A stretch of DNA of 64,000 nucleotides from Streptomyces sp. NRRL F-2580 (GCF_000720115.1 NZ_JOIR01000003.1:296507-360506); one strand, 5' to 3'. Shown: positions 35,293 through 45,251, counted from the stretch's first letter. The notes: generated from the sequence alone by a model not told the origin. A program made the numbers and translations.

Positions 35293-36869
35293 CACAGGCC
35301 CCCTTCGGCGGAGTCGGTCCGGGGACGTCCCAGGGCGGCGAGTTCGCGGTACCAGGGGTCGGCGAGCCGCTGGGTCCAGCTGTCGCCGGCGTGGACGGGC
35401 AGCACGGGCTGGCCGGCGAGTTCCCGGTAGATGTGCCGGAAGCCGTCCACGGACTGGTGGAGGGTGAACTTCTCCACCACCCGCTTGCGGGCGAGCCGGC
35501 CGAGCTCGGCGCGGCGTTCGTCATCGCGGAGCAGGGCGAGGGTGGCGCGGGCCATGGTCTCGGGCTCGCGCGGCGGGACGACCAGGCCGGTGTCGCCGAC
35601 GGCCTCGCGGACCCCGCCGACGTCGGTGGAGACGGTGGTGCGGCCGCAGGACATGGCTTCGATGATGCTGAAGGGGAAGCCCTCGCTGATGCTGGAGAGC
35701 ATCACGACGTGGCCGGCCGCGTAGGCCCGGGCCACCTGCTCGATGCGGCCCTCGTACGTGATCCCGTCGCTCACCCCGAGTTCGGCGGCGAGTTCCTCCA
35801 GGCGGAGCCGGTACTCCTCGCAGCCGGCCGGGACCGGTCCGAAGAGGCGCAGCCGCAGGGCGGGCAGCTCCTCGCGCATGAAGGCGTAGGCCCGGATGAG
35901 GGTTTCGAGGTCCTTGATCGGGTCGATGCGGCCGCACCAGCTGAGGGTGGGCACGTCCGGTTCGAGGCCGGCCTCGGGGAAGGCGTGCGGGTCGACGCCG
36001 TTGTAGACGGTGCGGATGCGCTCGGAGTCGGCGCCTCCGCGCTCCTCCCAGCGGCGGTTGTACTGGTTGCACGGGGTGATCAGGTCGGCCTGCCGGTAGC
36101 CCTCGGTGTTGAGCTCGCGGTAGAAGCCGAGCATGAGCGCCTTGACGGGCCAGCGCTGGCCGGCGCTGCGATAGCCGAGGTAGCGCTCGCGCAGGTAGAT
36201 GCCGTGCTCGGTGAGCAGGAAGGGGACGCCGTCGAGGTGTTTGGCGGCGAGGGCCGGGAGGGTGGCGAGGCCGCTGCTGACGGCGTGGGCGACGCTGTCG
36301 GGCGGAATCCGTACGCCGAGCGGGCGCAGCGCGTGTTCCAGCAGGTCGGTGGCGGTGAGCGCGTCGTGGATGGTGGGGGCGGCCGCGGCGGTGGTGAGGC
36401 CGGGGCGGGTCCATACGGTCATCAGCAGCCGCAGAACCGATTCGGAGCGCAGGGCCGGGGCGAGTTTTCCGGCCCTGGCGAGGACGGCCAGTTCGCGCAG
36501 TGCGGCGGAGAACCCGTGCCGGGCGGGGTCTCCCGCGGGGTCGAGCAGGGAGAGCAGGAAGGCCTCGTAGACCTCGGTGAAGCGGCGGTGGGCCTTGCCG
36601 CGCAGGGCGGAACGGCGGCCGCGTCCGGGCAGGGGGCACCACCCAGCGGTAGCTGGGGGAGGGCCCCAGAGCGGGACGGCGGTGTGCCGGTAGACGTTGC
36701 GCGGCAGTTCCCAGGTGACCGGCTCGCGTCCGGAGCCGGTCAGGGCTATGACGTTGAAGTCGACCTCCGGCATACCGCGTACCAGTTGGTCGCACCAGGT
36801 GCTGACGCCCCCGTGGACGTGCGGGTAGGTGCCTTCGGTGAGCATGGTGACGTGACGCCCATGACTCAT
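35289..36869 (-). CDS. pelF: PelF-type GT4 glycosyltransferase
   Basis: 526 aa, GT-B fold. N-terminal PelF pattern MLTEGTYPHVHGGVSTWCDQ and GREPVTWELPRNVYRH. The C-terminal sugar-nucleotide domain has YNGVDPHAF, SWCGRIDPIKDLETLI and the E-x7-E motif EGFPFSIIE. PelF polymerises GalNAc/GlcNAc-type sugars in the cytoplasm. Residues 72-80 (36632-36656) are encoded by a copy of a dispersed repeat also found at 32125-32149, an apparent in-frame insertion. It lies 157 bp downstream of the deacetylase-like gene. Confidence 0.9.
   Translation of the reverse strand: MSHGRHVTMLTEGTYPHVHGGVSTWCDQLVRGMPEVDFNVIALTGSGREPVTWELPRNVYRHTAVPLWGPPPATAGWCPLPGRGRRSALRGKAHRRFTEVYEAFLLSLLDPAGDPARHGFSAALRELAVLARAGKLAPALRSESVLRLLMTVWTRPGLTTAAAAPTIHDALTATDLLEHALRPLGVRIPPDSVAHAVSSGLATLPALAAKHLDGVPFLLTEHGIYLRERYLGYRSAGQRWPVKALMLGFYRELNTEGYRQADLITPCNQYNRRWEERGGADSERIRTVYNGVDPHAFPEAGLEPDVPTLSWCGRIDPIKDLETLIRAYAFMREELPALRLRLFGPVPAGCEEYRLRLEELAAELGVSDGITYEGRIEQVARAYAAGHVVMLSSISEGFPFSIIEAMSCGRTTVSTDVGGVREAVGDTGLVVPPREPETMARATLALLRDDERRAELGRLARKRVVEKFTLHQSVDGFRHIYRELAGQPVLPVHAGDSWTQRLADPWYRELAALGRPRTDSAEGGLW
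36632..36656. repeat. Dispersed 25-bp repeat inside the pelF-like gene
   Basis: GGGGGCACCACCCAGCGGTA+GCTGG matches 32125-32149 at 24 of 25 positions. It encodes part of a Pro/Gly-rich loop in frame. Confidence 0.75.
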
Positions 36870-36958
36870 ACGGTGTGTCCCCCCAGGACGGAAAAGGGGC
36901 CGGCGCCCATGGGTGTGCGGAGCGCCGGCGCTGGGTGTTGCTCATGACGGCTTGCGGG

Positions 36959-37048
36959 ACGGACGGTCGGCCGGACGGCGTGAGCGTGACGGACGGTCAG
37001 CCGGCCGGCGTGGACGTGACGGACGGTCAGCTGGGCAGCTTGAGCGTG
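36959..37048. repeat. Three tandem 30-bp repeats at the 3' end of the deacetylase-like gene
   Basis: Imperfect copies at 36959-36988, 36989-37018 and 37019-37048, each beginning ACGGACGGTC. The third copy contains the C-terminal codons and stop; the other two lie downstream of the stop, as if the gene end had been duplicated. Confidence 0.8.
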
Positions 37049-39054
37049 ACGGCGCTCTGGAGCAGCTCCGGGGCGGTCCAGGTGGAGCGGGTGCCGGCGT
37101 ACGCGGTGCCGAAGTCGCTGGTGCCGAGCAGCATCTGCTTCTTCGTCCCGGTGGGGGCGGTGACCGGGGCGACGACTCCGGAGGGCGCCTTCACGGTGAC
37201 GGTGGTGCCGACGCGGTACGCGGTGACCTTGCCGTCCGCGAGCGCCTTGTCCCAGGCGGCGCGGCGCTGGAGCTCGACGCCGGTGTCCTTCATGCTCTGG
37301 TTGACGATCGGCGCGCTGGGCGCGTAGAGGGTGCGGTAGCTGTCCAGGACCTGGTTGAGCACGGGGTAGAGGGTCCGGTCCTCGGCCAGGTTGGCCTGGT
37401 GGACGTAGTGCGGGCGGGGGTCGTTGGCCAGTACGTGGCGCAGGGCGGTCCGGGCCTCCTGCGGGACGATGTACTGGAGGTAGCCGGTGGCGACGTCGAG
37501 CGCGGCCGGGAGGCAGGTGGAGGTCCCCGGGTTGTCCTCGCAGGCGCCGCTGCCGCCGGCGGCGCGGCTGGTGTAGATCCAGTTGTACTCGTCGGCCATC
37601 TCGGCGTTGGTGCCCGTGTTGTAGTACACGTTCATCGGGTGCCGGGGGACGGTGAGGGACGCGCCGACCGCCCGCTGGGCGGGCTCGCGGGAGTTGTCGC
37701 TGCCGGCCCACTTGACCCCGGTGTCGGCGAGGGCGCCGGCCAGGTTGGGGTTGTCCACGGGCTGCTGCGGTGCGGTCTTGAGGCCGGAGTGCTCACCGGT
37801 GACGAGCTCGGTCCGGTCGGTGGTGATGCCCTTGGAGGCGGCCCAGTTGTTGTTGTCGCGGATCTGGGCGGCGATGTCGGCGCGGCTCATGTACTGGACG
37901 GCGCCCTGGGCGTTCTTCGTGCAGGTCCAGGGGACGACGGCGGTGTTCTGGACGCAGCCGAGGAACGGGTGGGTGTAGGTGTGGTTCATCCAGCGGTACT
38001 TGGCGCGGTCGGCGACGAGCTGGGCGGTCAGGGCGTCGACCCCGCCGTTCTCGGCCTTCCACTCCTCGCCGGCGCCCCCGTTGAAGAGCATGTCGAGCTT
38101 GAAGTTCTTGGACGTCTGCCACTGCGCCGCGTACACGGCGTCGGCGGCGGTCATCCGGATGGTGCTCTCCTTGCCCTCGCCGCCCGCGCAGGCGTAGTCG
38201 CCCGGCGTGCAGTTCAGGTCCTTGTTCCAGCGGGCGTCGGGGGCGAAGACGTCGTCGACGTGGACCGCGAAGTAGTTGCGGCTCTGGCCGAGGTGGATCC
38301 CCTGGGTGAGCCAGTCGACGATGCCGCGGGCGAGCAGCCGGAACTGCTGCTGGTACTGGTTGTAGCCGAAGGTGACGACCAGTTCGTTGCGCCCGTCGTG
38401 GGCGTACTCGCCGACGAGCGAGGCCCGGCCGGAGCCGACGGGGGCGTCGAGGTAGCTGGTGTAGCCGGGGCGCGGCTTGCCCATGAACCCGAAGCTCTCG
38501 GGGACGAGGGCGGAGTTGTCCTCGAAGGTGACCTGTCCGCCGAGGTAGGCGAAGGGCCCCGTCTTGCCGGCCGGGGTGACCGCGGCCTGGGTGCCGTCGA
38601 GCTGGCCGCTGTAGCCGCCGTTGTCGGTGTACTCCAGCCCGACGCCCGGGTGCGCCCAGGTGTAGGCGTCGACCTGGCGGATCCCGTACGTCGTCTCGTA
38701 CGCGGCGAGCGCGGCCATCTCGGCCGAGCCCTCGCCGAAGGGGTTCTCGTTCGGCAGGACGACGCCCTGGTACTTGGCGCGCGGCCGGCCGTCGAGGGTG
38801 TCGCTGAGGAACGCCGCGTTGATGACCGGGCGGCTCGCGCTGCCCAGCTCGACGCGGGTGTACGGGACTCCGGTGTCCCGGAGTTCCGCGGTGACCGCCT
38901 GGACCGAGCTGCCGCCGTCGTCGACGACGAGCACCTTCAGGTCGATCCGCGGTGCCTCGGCCGCCTGGGCGGACGCGGCGGGTACTGCCACGGACACCAG
39001 GGCTGCTGCGGCCATGACGGCGGCGAGCCTGTTCATCCGATTCTTGTTGACCAT
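37027..39054 (-). CDS. Secreted Agd3-like polysaccharide deacetylase (candidate CE18)
   Basis: 675 aa from the ATG at 39054, with a Sec signal (LAAVMAAAALVSVAVPAASAQA). Residues 35-255 form a non-catalytic N-terminal part that fits a carbohydrate-binding region. The catalytic part has HVDD at 265-268 and HTYTH at 358-362, equivalent to the Asp and H(S/T)xxH metal motifs of CE4-type deacetylases. The overall order resembles Aspergillus Agd3, which deacetylates galactosaminogalactan (CE18 with CBM87). First gene of the cluster. Family assignment is from memory of Agd3 and needs a profile search. Confidence 0.75.
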   Translation of the reverse strand: MVNKNRMNRLAAVMAAAALVSVAVPAASAQAAEAPRIDLKVLVVDDGGSSVQAVTAELRDTGVPYTRVELGSASRPVINAAFLSDTLDGRPRAKYQGVVLPNENPFGEGSAEMAALAAYETTYGIRQVDAYTWAHPGVGLEYTDNGGYSGQLDGTQAAVTPAGKTGPFAYLGGQVTFEDNSALVPESFGFMGKPRPGYTSYLDAPVGSGRASLVGEYAHDGRNELVVTFGYNQYQQQFRLLARGIVDWLTQGIHLGQSRNYFAVHVDDVFAPDARWNKDLNCTPGDYACAGGEGKESTIRMTAADAVYAAQWQTSKNFKLDMLFNGGAGEEWKAENGGVDALTAQLVADRAKYRWMNHTYTHPFLGCVQNTAVVPWTCTKNAQGAVQYMSRADIAAQIRDNNNWAASKGITTDRTELVTGEHSGLKTAPQQPVDNPNLAGALADTGVKWAGSDNSREPAQRAVGASLTVPRHPMNVYYNTGTNAEMADEYNWIYTSRAAGGSGACEDNPGTSTCLPAALDVATGYLQYIVPQEARTALRHVLANDPRPHYVHQANLAEDRTLYPVLNQVLDSYRTLYAPSAPIVNQSMKDTGVELQRRAAWDKALADGKVTAYRVGTTVTVKAPSGVVAPVTAPTGTKKQMLLGTSDFGTAYAGTRSTWTAPELLQSAVTLKLPS

Positions 39055-39399
39055 TTCGGCCTTTCCCCCCGCAGGCATCCCTCGACACGGCCCATGGCGG
39101 ACGGCCGGGCCGGGGAGGCTCTGTGGAAATCATGCAAAGGAACCCCGCGTCCCCTTGCGAGAGTGGACCGAGTCTCTCGGACCTCGTCAGGTCTACGAGG
39201 CAAACCTGGAGCAGAGTCCACGGATGGGTGAACCTGGCGGCCCCTTGATCGAACAACTTGCCAAACCTTCGAGTGGCGTGCGGGCGAGCCCGTGCGCGTA
39301 GGCTCATTTCTGGCGGCCGTCGGGCCCGAATACGATCGCTACGGATGGCCGTCCACCCACTCGGCCCACACACACAAACGGAAGCGAGACTTCACCACC
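39055..39399. other. 345-bp divergent intergenic region, polysaccharide cluster / pepA
   Basis: It should hold promoters for both directions. A purine-rich run just upstream of the deacetylase-like start (GGGGGGAAAGG on the minus strand) is its ribosome-binding site. A TAGGCT at 39299-39304 is a possible -10 for pepA, without a clear -35. No small gene and no convincing operator were seen. Confidence 0.5.
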
Positions 39400-40935
39400 G
39401 TGACTGCTCTGACTCTCAGCACTGCCGGCGCGGCGACGCTCCGCGCCGACGCCCTCGTCGTCGGCGTCGCGAAGGGCCCCAAGGGCCCGATGGTCGCCGC
39501 GGGCGCCGAGGCCGTGGACAAGGCGTACGACGGTAAGCTCGCCGGCCTCCTCGAAGCGCTCGGCGCCTCGGGCGCCGAAGGCGAGATCACCAAGCTGCCG
39601 GCTCCGGCAGGCCTCAAGGTCCCGGTCGTGCTGGCGGTGGGGCTCGGCTCCGTCCCGGAGAAGGACGAGTCGTTCGACGAGGAGGTGCTGCGCCGCGCCG
39701 CCGGCGCCGCCGCCCGCGCGCTGCACGGCACCAAGAAGGCCGCTTTCGCCCTCCCGCTGGAGGACGCCTCGGCCGTCACCGCCGTCGCCGAGGGCGCGCT
39801 GCTGGGCGCGTACGCGTTCACCGCGTACCAGGGCGGCGAGAAGAAGGCCGGCAACGGCAAGGACTCCGGTCCGAAGCAGCCGCTCGCCGAGGTGGCGCTG
39901 CTGGGCGCCAAGCCCCGCGACAAGGAGCACAAGGCCGCCGCCGAGCGCGCCGCGGTCGTCGCGACCGAGGTCAACATCGCCCGTGACCTGGTGAACACCC
40001 CGCCGAACGACCTGACCCCCGAGGCCTTCGCCGCGGTCGCCTCCGCGGCCGCGAAGGAGAACGGCATCAAGGTCCAGGTGCTGGACGAGAAGGCCCTGGT
40101 CAAGGGCGGCTACGGCGGCATCATGGGCGTCGGCAAGGGCTCCGAGAACCCGCCGCGCCTGGTGAAGCTCAGCTACACGCACCCCAAGGCGGAGAAGACT
40201 CTGGCCTTCGTCGGCAAGGGCATCACCTACGACTCGGGCGGCATCTCCCTGAAGCCGGCCGGCCACAACGAGACGATGAAGTGCGACATGGCCGGCGCCG
40301 CCGCCGTCTTCGCCTCCGTCGTCGCGGCCGCGAAGCTGGGCCTGCGGGTCAACGTCACCGGCTGGCTCGCGCTCGCCGAGAACATGCCGTCCGGCTCCGC
40401 CACCAAGCCCGGTGACGTGCTGCGCATGTACAGCGGCAAGACCGTCGAGGTCCTCAACACGGACGCCGAGGGCCGTCTGGTCCTCGGTGACGCGCTGACC
40501 AAGGCCTCCGAGGACAACCCGGACGCGATCGTCGACGTCGCCACGCTGACCGGCGCCATGGTGCTCGCCCTCGGCGACCGCACCTTCGGGATCATGGCGA
40601 ACGACGACGCCTTCCGCACCTCGATCCACGAGATCGCCGAGGAGGTCGGCGAGTCCTCCTGGCCGATGCCGCTCCCCGCCGAGCTGCGCAAGACCATGGA
40701 CTCCCCCACCGCCGACATCGCGAACATGGGTGTCCGGATGGGCGGCGGCCTGGTGGCCGGCCTCTTCCTGCAGGAGTTCGTCGGCGAGGGCATCACCTGG
40801 GCCCACCTCGACATCGCCGGCCCGGCCTTCCACGAGGGCGCGCCGCACGGCTACACCCCCAAGGGCGGCACCGGCTCGGCCGTGCGCACCCTGGTGCGGC
40901 TGGCCGAGCGCACGGCCACGGGCGACCTGGGCTGA
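39400..40935 (+). CDS. pepA: Leucyl aminopeptidase (M17)
   Basis: Two-metal cytosolic aminopeptidase. 511 aa from the GTG at 39400 (VTALTLSTAGAATL). It has an N-terminal macro-like domain of about 170 residues, then the M17 catalytic domain: metal ligands in GKGITYDSGGISLKP and MKCDMAGAAAV, and the family signature NTDAEGRL. The open frame extends upstream to 39292 but the conserved N-terminus fits 39400. Divergent from the polysaccharide cluster. Confidence 0.95.
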   Translation: MTALTLSTAGAATLRADALVVGVAKGPKGPMVAAGAEAVDKAYDGKLAGLLEALGASGAEGEITKLPAPAGLKVPVVLAVGLGSVPEKDESFDEEVLRRAAGAAARALHGTKKAAFALPLEDASAVTAVAEGALLGAYAFTAYQGGEKKAGNGKDSGPKQPLAEVALLGAKPRDKEHKAAAERAAVVATEVNIARDLVNTPPNDLTPEAFAAVASAAAKENGIKVQVLDEKALVKGGYGGIMGVGKGSENPPRLVKLSYTHPKAEKTLAFVGKGITYDSGGISLKPAGHNETMKCDMAGAAAVFASVVAAAKLGLRVNVTGWLALAENMPSGSATKPGDVLRMYSGKTVEVLNTDAEGRLVLGDALTKASEDNPDAIVDVATLTGAMVLALGDRTFGIMANDDAFRTSIHEIAEEVGESSWPMPLPAELRKTMDSPTADIANMGVRMGGGLVAGLFLQEFVGEGITWAHLDIAGPAFHEGAPHGYTPKGGTGSAVRTLVRLAERTATGDLG

Positions 40936-40955
40936 CCACCCGGATGTGAGACGTG

Positions 40956-40991
40956 ACGCACCCCGGGCGCGGGTCAGGGCCCGGGGTGCGT
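40956..40991 (+). terminator. Hairpin terminator after pepA
   Basis: ACGCACCCCGGGC / GCCCGGGGTGCGT, 13-bp stem, 10-nt loop. Confidence 0.75.
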
Positions 40992-41230
40992 TCGGCTTAT
41001 GGCGAATAATCGGGGATCCGTACGTTTCTACGCATCGGTAACCCTCACCTCGGACAGAAGCTCCGCCCACAGTGCGGGCCCGGCGTCCCGCGTTCCCCCG
41101 ACAAATGCGAAGATGGGTTCTCGGCAGGACAGGGCCCCCACCACAGGGCCGAAGAAACAAGCGGCCGATTACCAGCCGCCGCCCGGTCACAGAGGACCGG
41201 TGCCCGGCGCACATGCATGGAGGACGTGAC

Positions 41231-42619
41231 GTGGCGAACGACGCCAGCACCGTTTTCGACCTAGTGATCCTCGGCGGTGGCAGTGGCGGTTACGCCGCGG
41301 CGCTGCGCGCATCCCAGCTGGGTCTGGACGTTGCCCTGATCGAGAAGAACAAGCTCGGCGGCACCTGCCTGCACAACGGCTGCATCCCCACGAAGGCTCT
41401 GCTGCACGCGGGCGAGATCGCGGACCAGGCTCGCGAAGCCGCCCAGTTCGGTGTCAAGGCCTCTTTCGAGGGCATCGACATCGCGGGGGTCCAGAAGTAC
41501 AAGGACGAGGTCATCTCGGGCCTGTACAAGGGCCTGCAGGGCCTGGTCGCCTCCCGCAAGGTGACCTACATCGAGGGAGAGGGCCGCCTCTCCTCCCCGA
41601 CTTCCGTCGACGTGAACGGCCAGCGCATCCAGGGCCGCCACATCCTGCTGGCGACCGGCTCCGTGCCGAAGTCGCTGCCGGGCCTGAACATCGACGGCAA
41701 CCGCATCATCTCCTCGGACCACGCGCTGGTCCTGGACCGCGTGCCCGAGTCCGCGATCGTCCTGGGCGGCGGCGTCATCGGCGTCGAGTTCGCCTCGGCG
41801 TGGAAGTCCTTCGGCTCAGACATCACCGTCATCGAGGGCCTCAAGCACCTCGTTCCGGTCGAGGACGAGAACAGCTCCAAGCTGCTGGAGCGCGCGTTCC
41901 GCAAGCGCGGCATCAAGTTCAACCTCGGCACCTTCTTCGACAAGGCCGAGTACACGGAGAACGGCGTCCGCGTGACGCTGGCCGACGGCAAGACCTTCGA
42001 GGCCGAGGTGCTCCTGGTCGCGGTCGGCCGCGGTCCGGTCTCGCAGGGCCTGGGTTACGAGGAGCAGGGCGTCGCGATGGACCGCGGCTACGTCCTGGTC
42101 GACGAGTACATGCAGACCAACGTGCCGACCATCTCGGCCGTCGGTGACCTCGTCCCGACCCTGCAGCTCGCGCACGTCGGCTTCGCCGAGGGCATCCTGG
42201 TGGCGGAGCGTCTGGCCGGTCTCAAGACCGTCCCGATCGACTACGACGGCGTGCCGCGCGTCACCTACTGCCACCCCGAGGTCGCTTCCGTCGGCATCAC
42301 CGAGGCCAAGGCCAAGGAGATCTACGGTGCGGACAAGGTCGTGGCCCTGAAGTACAACCTGGCGGGCAACGGCAAGAGCAAGATCCTGAAGACCGCGGGC
42401 GAGATCAAGCTCGTCCAGGTCAAGGACGGTGCCGTGGTCGGCGTCCACATGGTCGGTGACCGGATGGGCGAGCAGGTCGGCGAGGCCCAGCTGATCTACA
42501 ACTGGGAGGCTCTGCCGGCCGAGGTCGCGCAGCTCATCCACGCGCACCCGACCCAGAACGAGGCGCTCGGCGAGGCCCACCTGGCCCTGGCCGGCAAGCC
42601 GCTTCACTCCCACGACTAA
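41231..42619 (+). CDS. lpdA: Dihydrolipoyl dehydrogenase (E3)
   Basis: FAD enzyme that re-oxidises dihydrolipoyl groups of the 2-oxoacid dehydrogenase complexes using NAD+. 462 aa from a GTG with GGAGG 7 nt upstream. FAD motif [14 protein letters not shown], redox disulfide [16 protein letters not shown] motif [15 protein letters not shown], and the C-terminal His-Glu pair in [12 protein letters not shown]. Followed 53 bp downstream by the E2 gene. Confidence 0.97.
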   Translation: MANDASTVFDLVILGGGSGGYAAALRASQLGLDVALIEKNKLGGTCLHNGCIPTKALLHAGEIADQAREAAQFGVKASFEGIDIAGVQKYKDEVISGLYKGLQGLVASRKVTYIEGEGRLSSPTSVDVNGQRIQGRHILLATGSVPKSLPGLNIDGNRIISSDHALVLDRVPESAIVLGGGVIGVEFASAWKSFGSDITVIEGLKHLVPVEDENSSKLLERAFRKRGIKFNLGTFFDKAEYTENGVRVTLADGKTFEAEVLLVAVGRGPVSQGLGYEEQGVAMDRGYVLVDEYMQTNVPTISAVGDLVPTLQLAHVGFAEGILVAERLAGLKTVPIDYDGVPRVTYCHPEVASVGITEAKAKEIYGADKVVALKYNLAGNGKSKILKTAGEIKLVQVKDGAVVGVHMVGDRMGEQVGEAQLIYNWEALPAEVAQLIHAHPTQNEALGEAHLALAGKPLHSHD

Positions 42620-42672
42620 TCGTCACGGGCGCGACGACCACTTCCGCACTTTCGTTAGGAGCAACTGAAACC

Positions 42673-44469
42673 ATGTCGGTTTCCGTAACCCTTCCGGCGC
42701 TCGGTGAGAGCGTCACCGAGGGCACTGTCACCCGCTGGCTGAAGGCCGAGGGCGAGCGCGTCGAGGCCGACGAGCCGCTGCTCGAGGTGTCGACCGACAA
42801 GGTCGACACCGAGATCCCGTCGCCCGTCGCCGGCATCCTGGCCTCCATCAAGGTCGCCGAGGACGAGACCGTCGAGGTCGGCGCCGAGCTGGCCGTCATC
42901 GACGACGGTTCCGGCGCTCCGGCCGCCGAGGAGGCTCCGGCCGCCGAGCCGGCCGCCGCCCCCGCCGCCGAGGCCCCCGCCGCTCCGGCCCCCGTCGCCG
43001 AGGCCCCCGCGGCCCCGGCTCCGGCCGCCGAGGCACCCGCCGCCGCTGCCCCGGCCGCGTCCGGCACCGATGTCGTGCTCCCCGCCCTGGGCGAGTCCGT
43101 CACCGAGGGCACCGTCACCCGCTGGCTGAAGCAGGTCGGCGAGTCCGTCGAGGCCGACGAGCCGCTGCTCGAGGTCTCCACGGACAAGGTCGACACCGAG
43201 ATCCCCGCGCCGGTCTCCGGCACGCTGCTGGAGATCCGGATCGGCGAGGACGAGACGGCCGAGGTCGGCGCCGTTCTGGCCGTCATCGGCGCCGCCGGTG
43301 CCGCCCCCGCGGCCGCCCCGGCCGCCGCCGCCCCGGCTCCCGTCCAGGCTGCCGCTCCGGCCGCCGCCCCGGCTCCGGCCGTGGCCGCTCCCGCCGCTGC
43401 CGCTCCGGCTCCGGCCGCCGCCCCGGCTCCCGTGGCCGCTCCGGCCCCGGCCGCCGCCCCGGCCCCGGCCGCCGCTCCTGCCCCGGCCGCCGCTCCTGCC
43501 CCTGTCGCCGCTCCGGCTCCGGTCGCCCCGGTCTCCGCCGGTGACGAGGGCGCGTACGTGACCCCGCTGGTGCGCAAGCTCGCCTCGGAGTCCGGCGTCA
43601 ACCTGTCCACGGTCTCGGGCACCGGCGTCGGTGGCCGCATCCGCAAGCAGGACGTCCTGGCCGCCGCCGAGGCCGCCAAGGCCGCTGCCGCCGCCCCGGC
43701 GCCGGCTGCCGCTCCCGCCGCCAAGGCCCCGGCCGCCGCGGTGTCCGAGCTGCGCGGTCAGACGGTCAAGATGACCCGCATGCGCAAGGTCATCGGCGAC
43801 AACATGATGAAGGCCCTGCACTCGCAGGCTCAGCTCAGCTCCGTGGTCGAGGTGGACATCACCAAGATCATGAAGCTGCGCGAGAAGGCCAAGGGCGCGT
43901 TCCTGGCCCGTGAGGGCGTCAAGCTCTCGCCGATGCCGTTCTTCGTCAAGGCCGCTGCCCAGGCGCTGAAGGCCCACGCGGTCGTCAACGCCCGGATCAA
44001 CGAGGACGAGGGCACCATCACCTACTTCGACTCGGAGAACATCGGCATCGCCGTGGACTCCGAGAAGGGCCTGATGACCCCGGTCATCAAGGGTGCCGGT
44101 GACCTCAACCTGGCGGGCATCTCCAAGGCGACGGCCGACCTGGCCGCCAAGGTCCGCGGCAACAAGATCACGCCGGACGAGCTGTCGGGCGCGACCTTCA
44201 CCATCAGCAACACCGGTTCGCGCGGTGCGCTGTTCGACACGGTCATCGTGCCCCCGAACCAGGTCGCCATCCTGGGCATCGGTGCCACGGTGAAGCGCCC
44301 GGTGGTCATCGAGACCGCCGAGGGCACCAACATCGGCATCCGCGACATGACGTACCTGACCCTGTCCTACGACCACCGCCTGGTGGACGGCGCGGACGCG
44401 GCCCGGTACCTCTCGGCCGTCAAGGCGATCCTCGAAGCCGGCGAGTTCGAGGTCGAGCTCGGCCTCTGA
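42673..44469 (+). CDS. Dihydrolipoamide acyltransferase (E2) with two lipoyl domains
   Basis: 598 aa. Two lipoyl domains (residues 1-77 and about 135-210), each with the lipoylated Lys in [12 protein letters not shown]. Long Ala/Pro linkers (about residues 80-130 and 215-290) follow each lipoyl domain. Then a peripheral subunit-binding domain ([18 protein letters not shown]) and the catalytic domain ending with the His motif [15 protein letters not shown]. Often named SucB, but in actinobacteria this E2 serves pyruvate dehydrogenase; aceE and lpdA next to it agree. Confidence 0.93.
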   Translation: MSVSVTLPALGESVTEGTVTRWLKAEGERVEADEPLLEVSTDKVDTEIPSPVAGILASIKVAEDETVEVGAELAVIDDGSGAPAAEEAPAAEPAAAPAAEAPAAPAPVAEAPAAPAPAAEAPAAAAPAASGTDVVLPALGESVTEGTVTRWLKQVGESVEADEPLLEVSTDKVDTEIPAPVSGTLLEIRIGEDETAEVGAVLAVIGAAGAAPAAAPAAAAPAPVQAAAPAAAPAPAVAAPAAAAPAPAAAPAPVAAPAPAAAPAPAAAPAPAAAPAPVAAPAPVAPVSAGDEGAYVTPLVRKLASESGVNLSTVSGTGVGGRIRKQDVLAAAEAAKAAAAAPAPAAAPAAKAPAAAVSELRGQTVKMTRMRKVIGDNMMKALHSQAQLSSVVEVDITKIMKLREKAKGAFLAREGVKLSPMPFFVKAAAQALKAHAVVNARINEDEGTITYFDSENIGIAVDSEKGLMTPVIKGAGDLNLAGISKATADLAAKVRGNKITPDELSGATFTISNTGSRGALFDTVIVPPNQVAILGIGATVKRPVVIETAEGTNIGIRDMTYLTLSYDHRLVDGADAARYLSAVKAILEAGEFEVELGL

Positions 44470-44499
44470 GCCGAACGGCTTGTAACCAGCCTCACTGTC

Positions 44500-44536
44500 G
44501 GCGCCCCCGTCCGGGATACTTCCGGGCGGGGGCGCC
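44500..44536 (+). terminator. Hairpin terminator after the E2 gene
   Basis: GGCGCCCCCG and CGGGGGCGCC with inner CCGG/CCGG pairing. Confidence 0.7.
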
Positions 44537-44599
44537 GCCGTATTGTCTACGCATCAGGCCCCGCATGACCCTGCACACCCACCAGGAGATGAAGCCCCG

Positions 44600-45226
44600 A
44601 TGATCACCCCACCCGTCGTGCACTCGCTGCGCGAGCAGATCCGCGAGCACATCGTGGAGGGGATCGTCAGCGGGCGCTGGAAGCCCGGTGAGCGGATCGT
44701 CGAGCGCCGGATCGCCGTGGAGCTGGAGGTCAGCCAGACCCCCGTACGGGAGGCCCTGCGCGAGCTGGAGACCCTGCGGCTGATCGAGTCGGCGCCGAAC
44801 AAGGGCGTGCGCGTACGGAACCTCTCCGCGGCCGACCTGGAGGAGATCTACCCGGTCCGGGCCGGCCTGGAGCAGATCGCGGCCGAGCTGGCCGCGCCGC
44901 GGCTGGCGGCCGACTGCACGGCCCTGGAGCCGCACGTGGCGGCCCTGTGGGAGGCCGACCGCATCGAGGACGGCACGGCGCAGGTGCGGCACACGGTGGG
45001 CTTCCACCGGGAGATGGTGCGGGCGGCCGGGAACAGCGTGCTGCTGCACACCTGGGAGAGCCTGGGCATCGAGGTGTTCACGGCCCTGTCGATCCGGTGG
45101 CTGGGAACCGTCCAGAAGTCTTACGCCGAGGAGCACGAGGCCCTGGTCGAGGCGTTCCGCAGCCAGGACCCGGACATCGGTCTGCTCGTGAAGCGGCACG
45201 TCCTGGGGTGCGCTCCGAGGGCGTGA
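44600..45226 (+). CDS. GntR-family (FadR-type) transcriptional regulator
   Basis: 208 aa. N-terminal winged helix: LREQIREHIVEGIVSGRWKP and the recognition region VSQTPVREALRELE. C-terminal all-helical FCD domain (YPVRAGLEQIAAELA, VGFHREMVRAAGN) that binds an organic acid. Placed between E2 and aceE, like PdhR of E. coli next to aceEF, and upstream of a perfect palindrome at the aceE promoter. Control of pyruvate dehydrogenase is inferred. ATG 44600 chosen; frame open from 44543. Confidence 0.88.
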   Translation: MITPPVVHSLREQIREHIVEGIVSGRWKPGERIVERRIAVELEVSQTPVREALRELETLRLIESAPNKGVRVRNLSAADLEEIYPVRAGLEQIAAELAAPRLAADCTALEPHVAALWEADRIEDGTAQVRHTVGFHREMVRAAGNSVLLHTWESLGIEVFTALSIRWLGTVQKSYAEEHEALVEAFRSQDPDIGLLVKRHVLGCAPRA

Positions 45227-45251
45227 GCCGCCGGCATTGCCCCCATTTGAC

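Noticed and set aside
33755..35524. In-frame upstream extension of the spherulin-4 gene to about 820 codons
   Set aside because: The extra part lies within the membrane protein and glycosyltransferase genes in another frame and is Arg/Pro-rich shadow sequence.
42673..44469. Calling the E2 protein SucB (2-oxoglutarate dehydrogenase)
   Set aside because: Actinobacteria usually use a Kgd/OdhA-type protein for 2-oxoglutarate. The neighbours here are lpdA and aceE, so pyruvate dehydrogenase E2 is the better reading.
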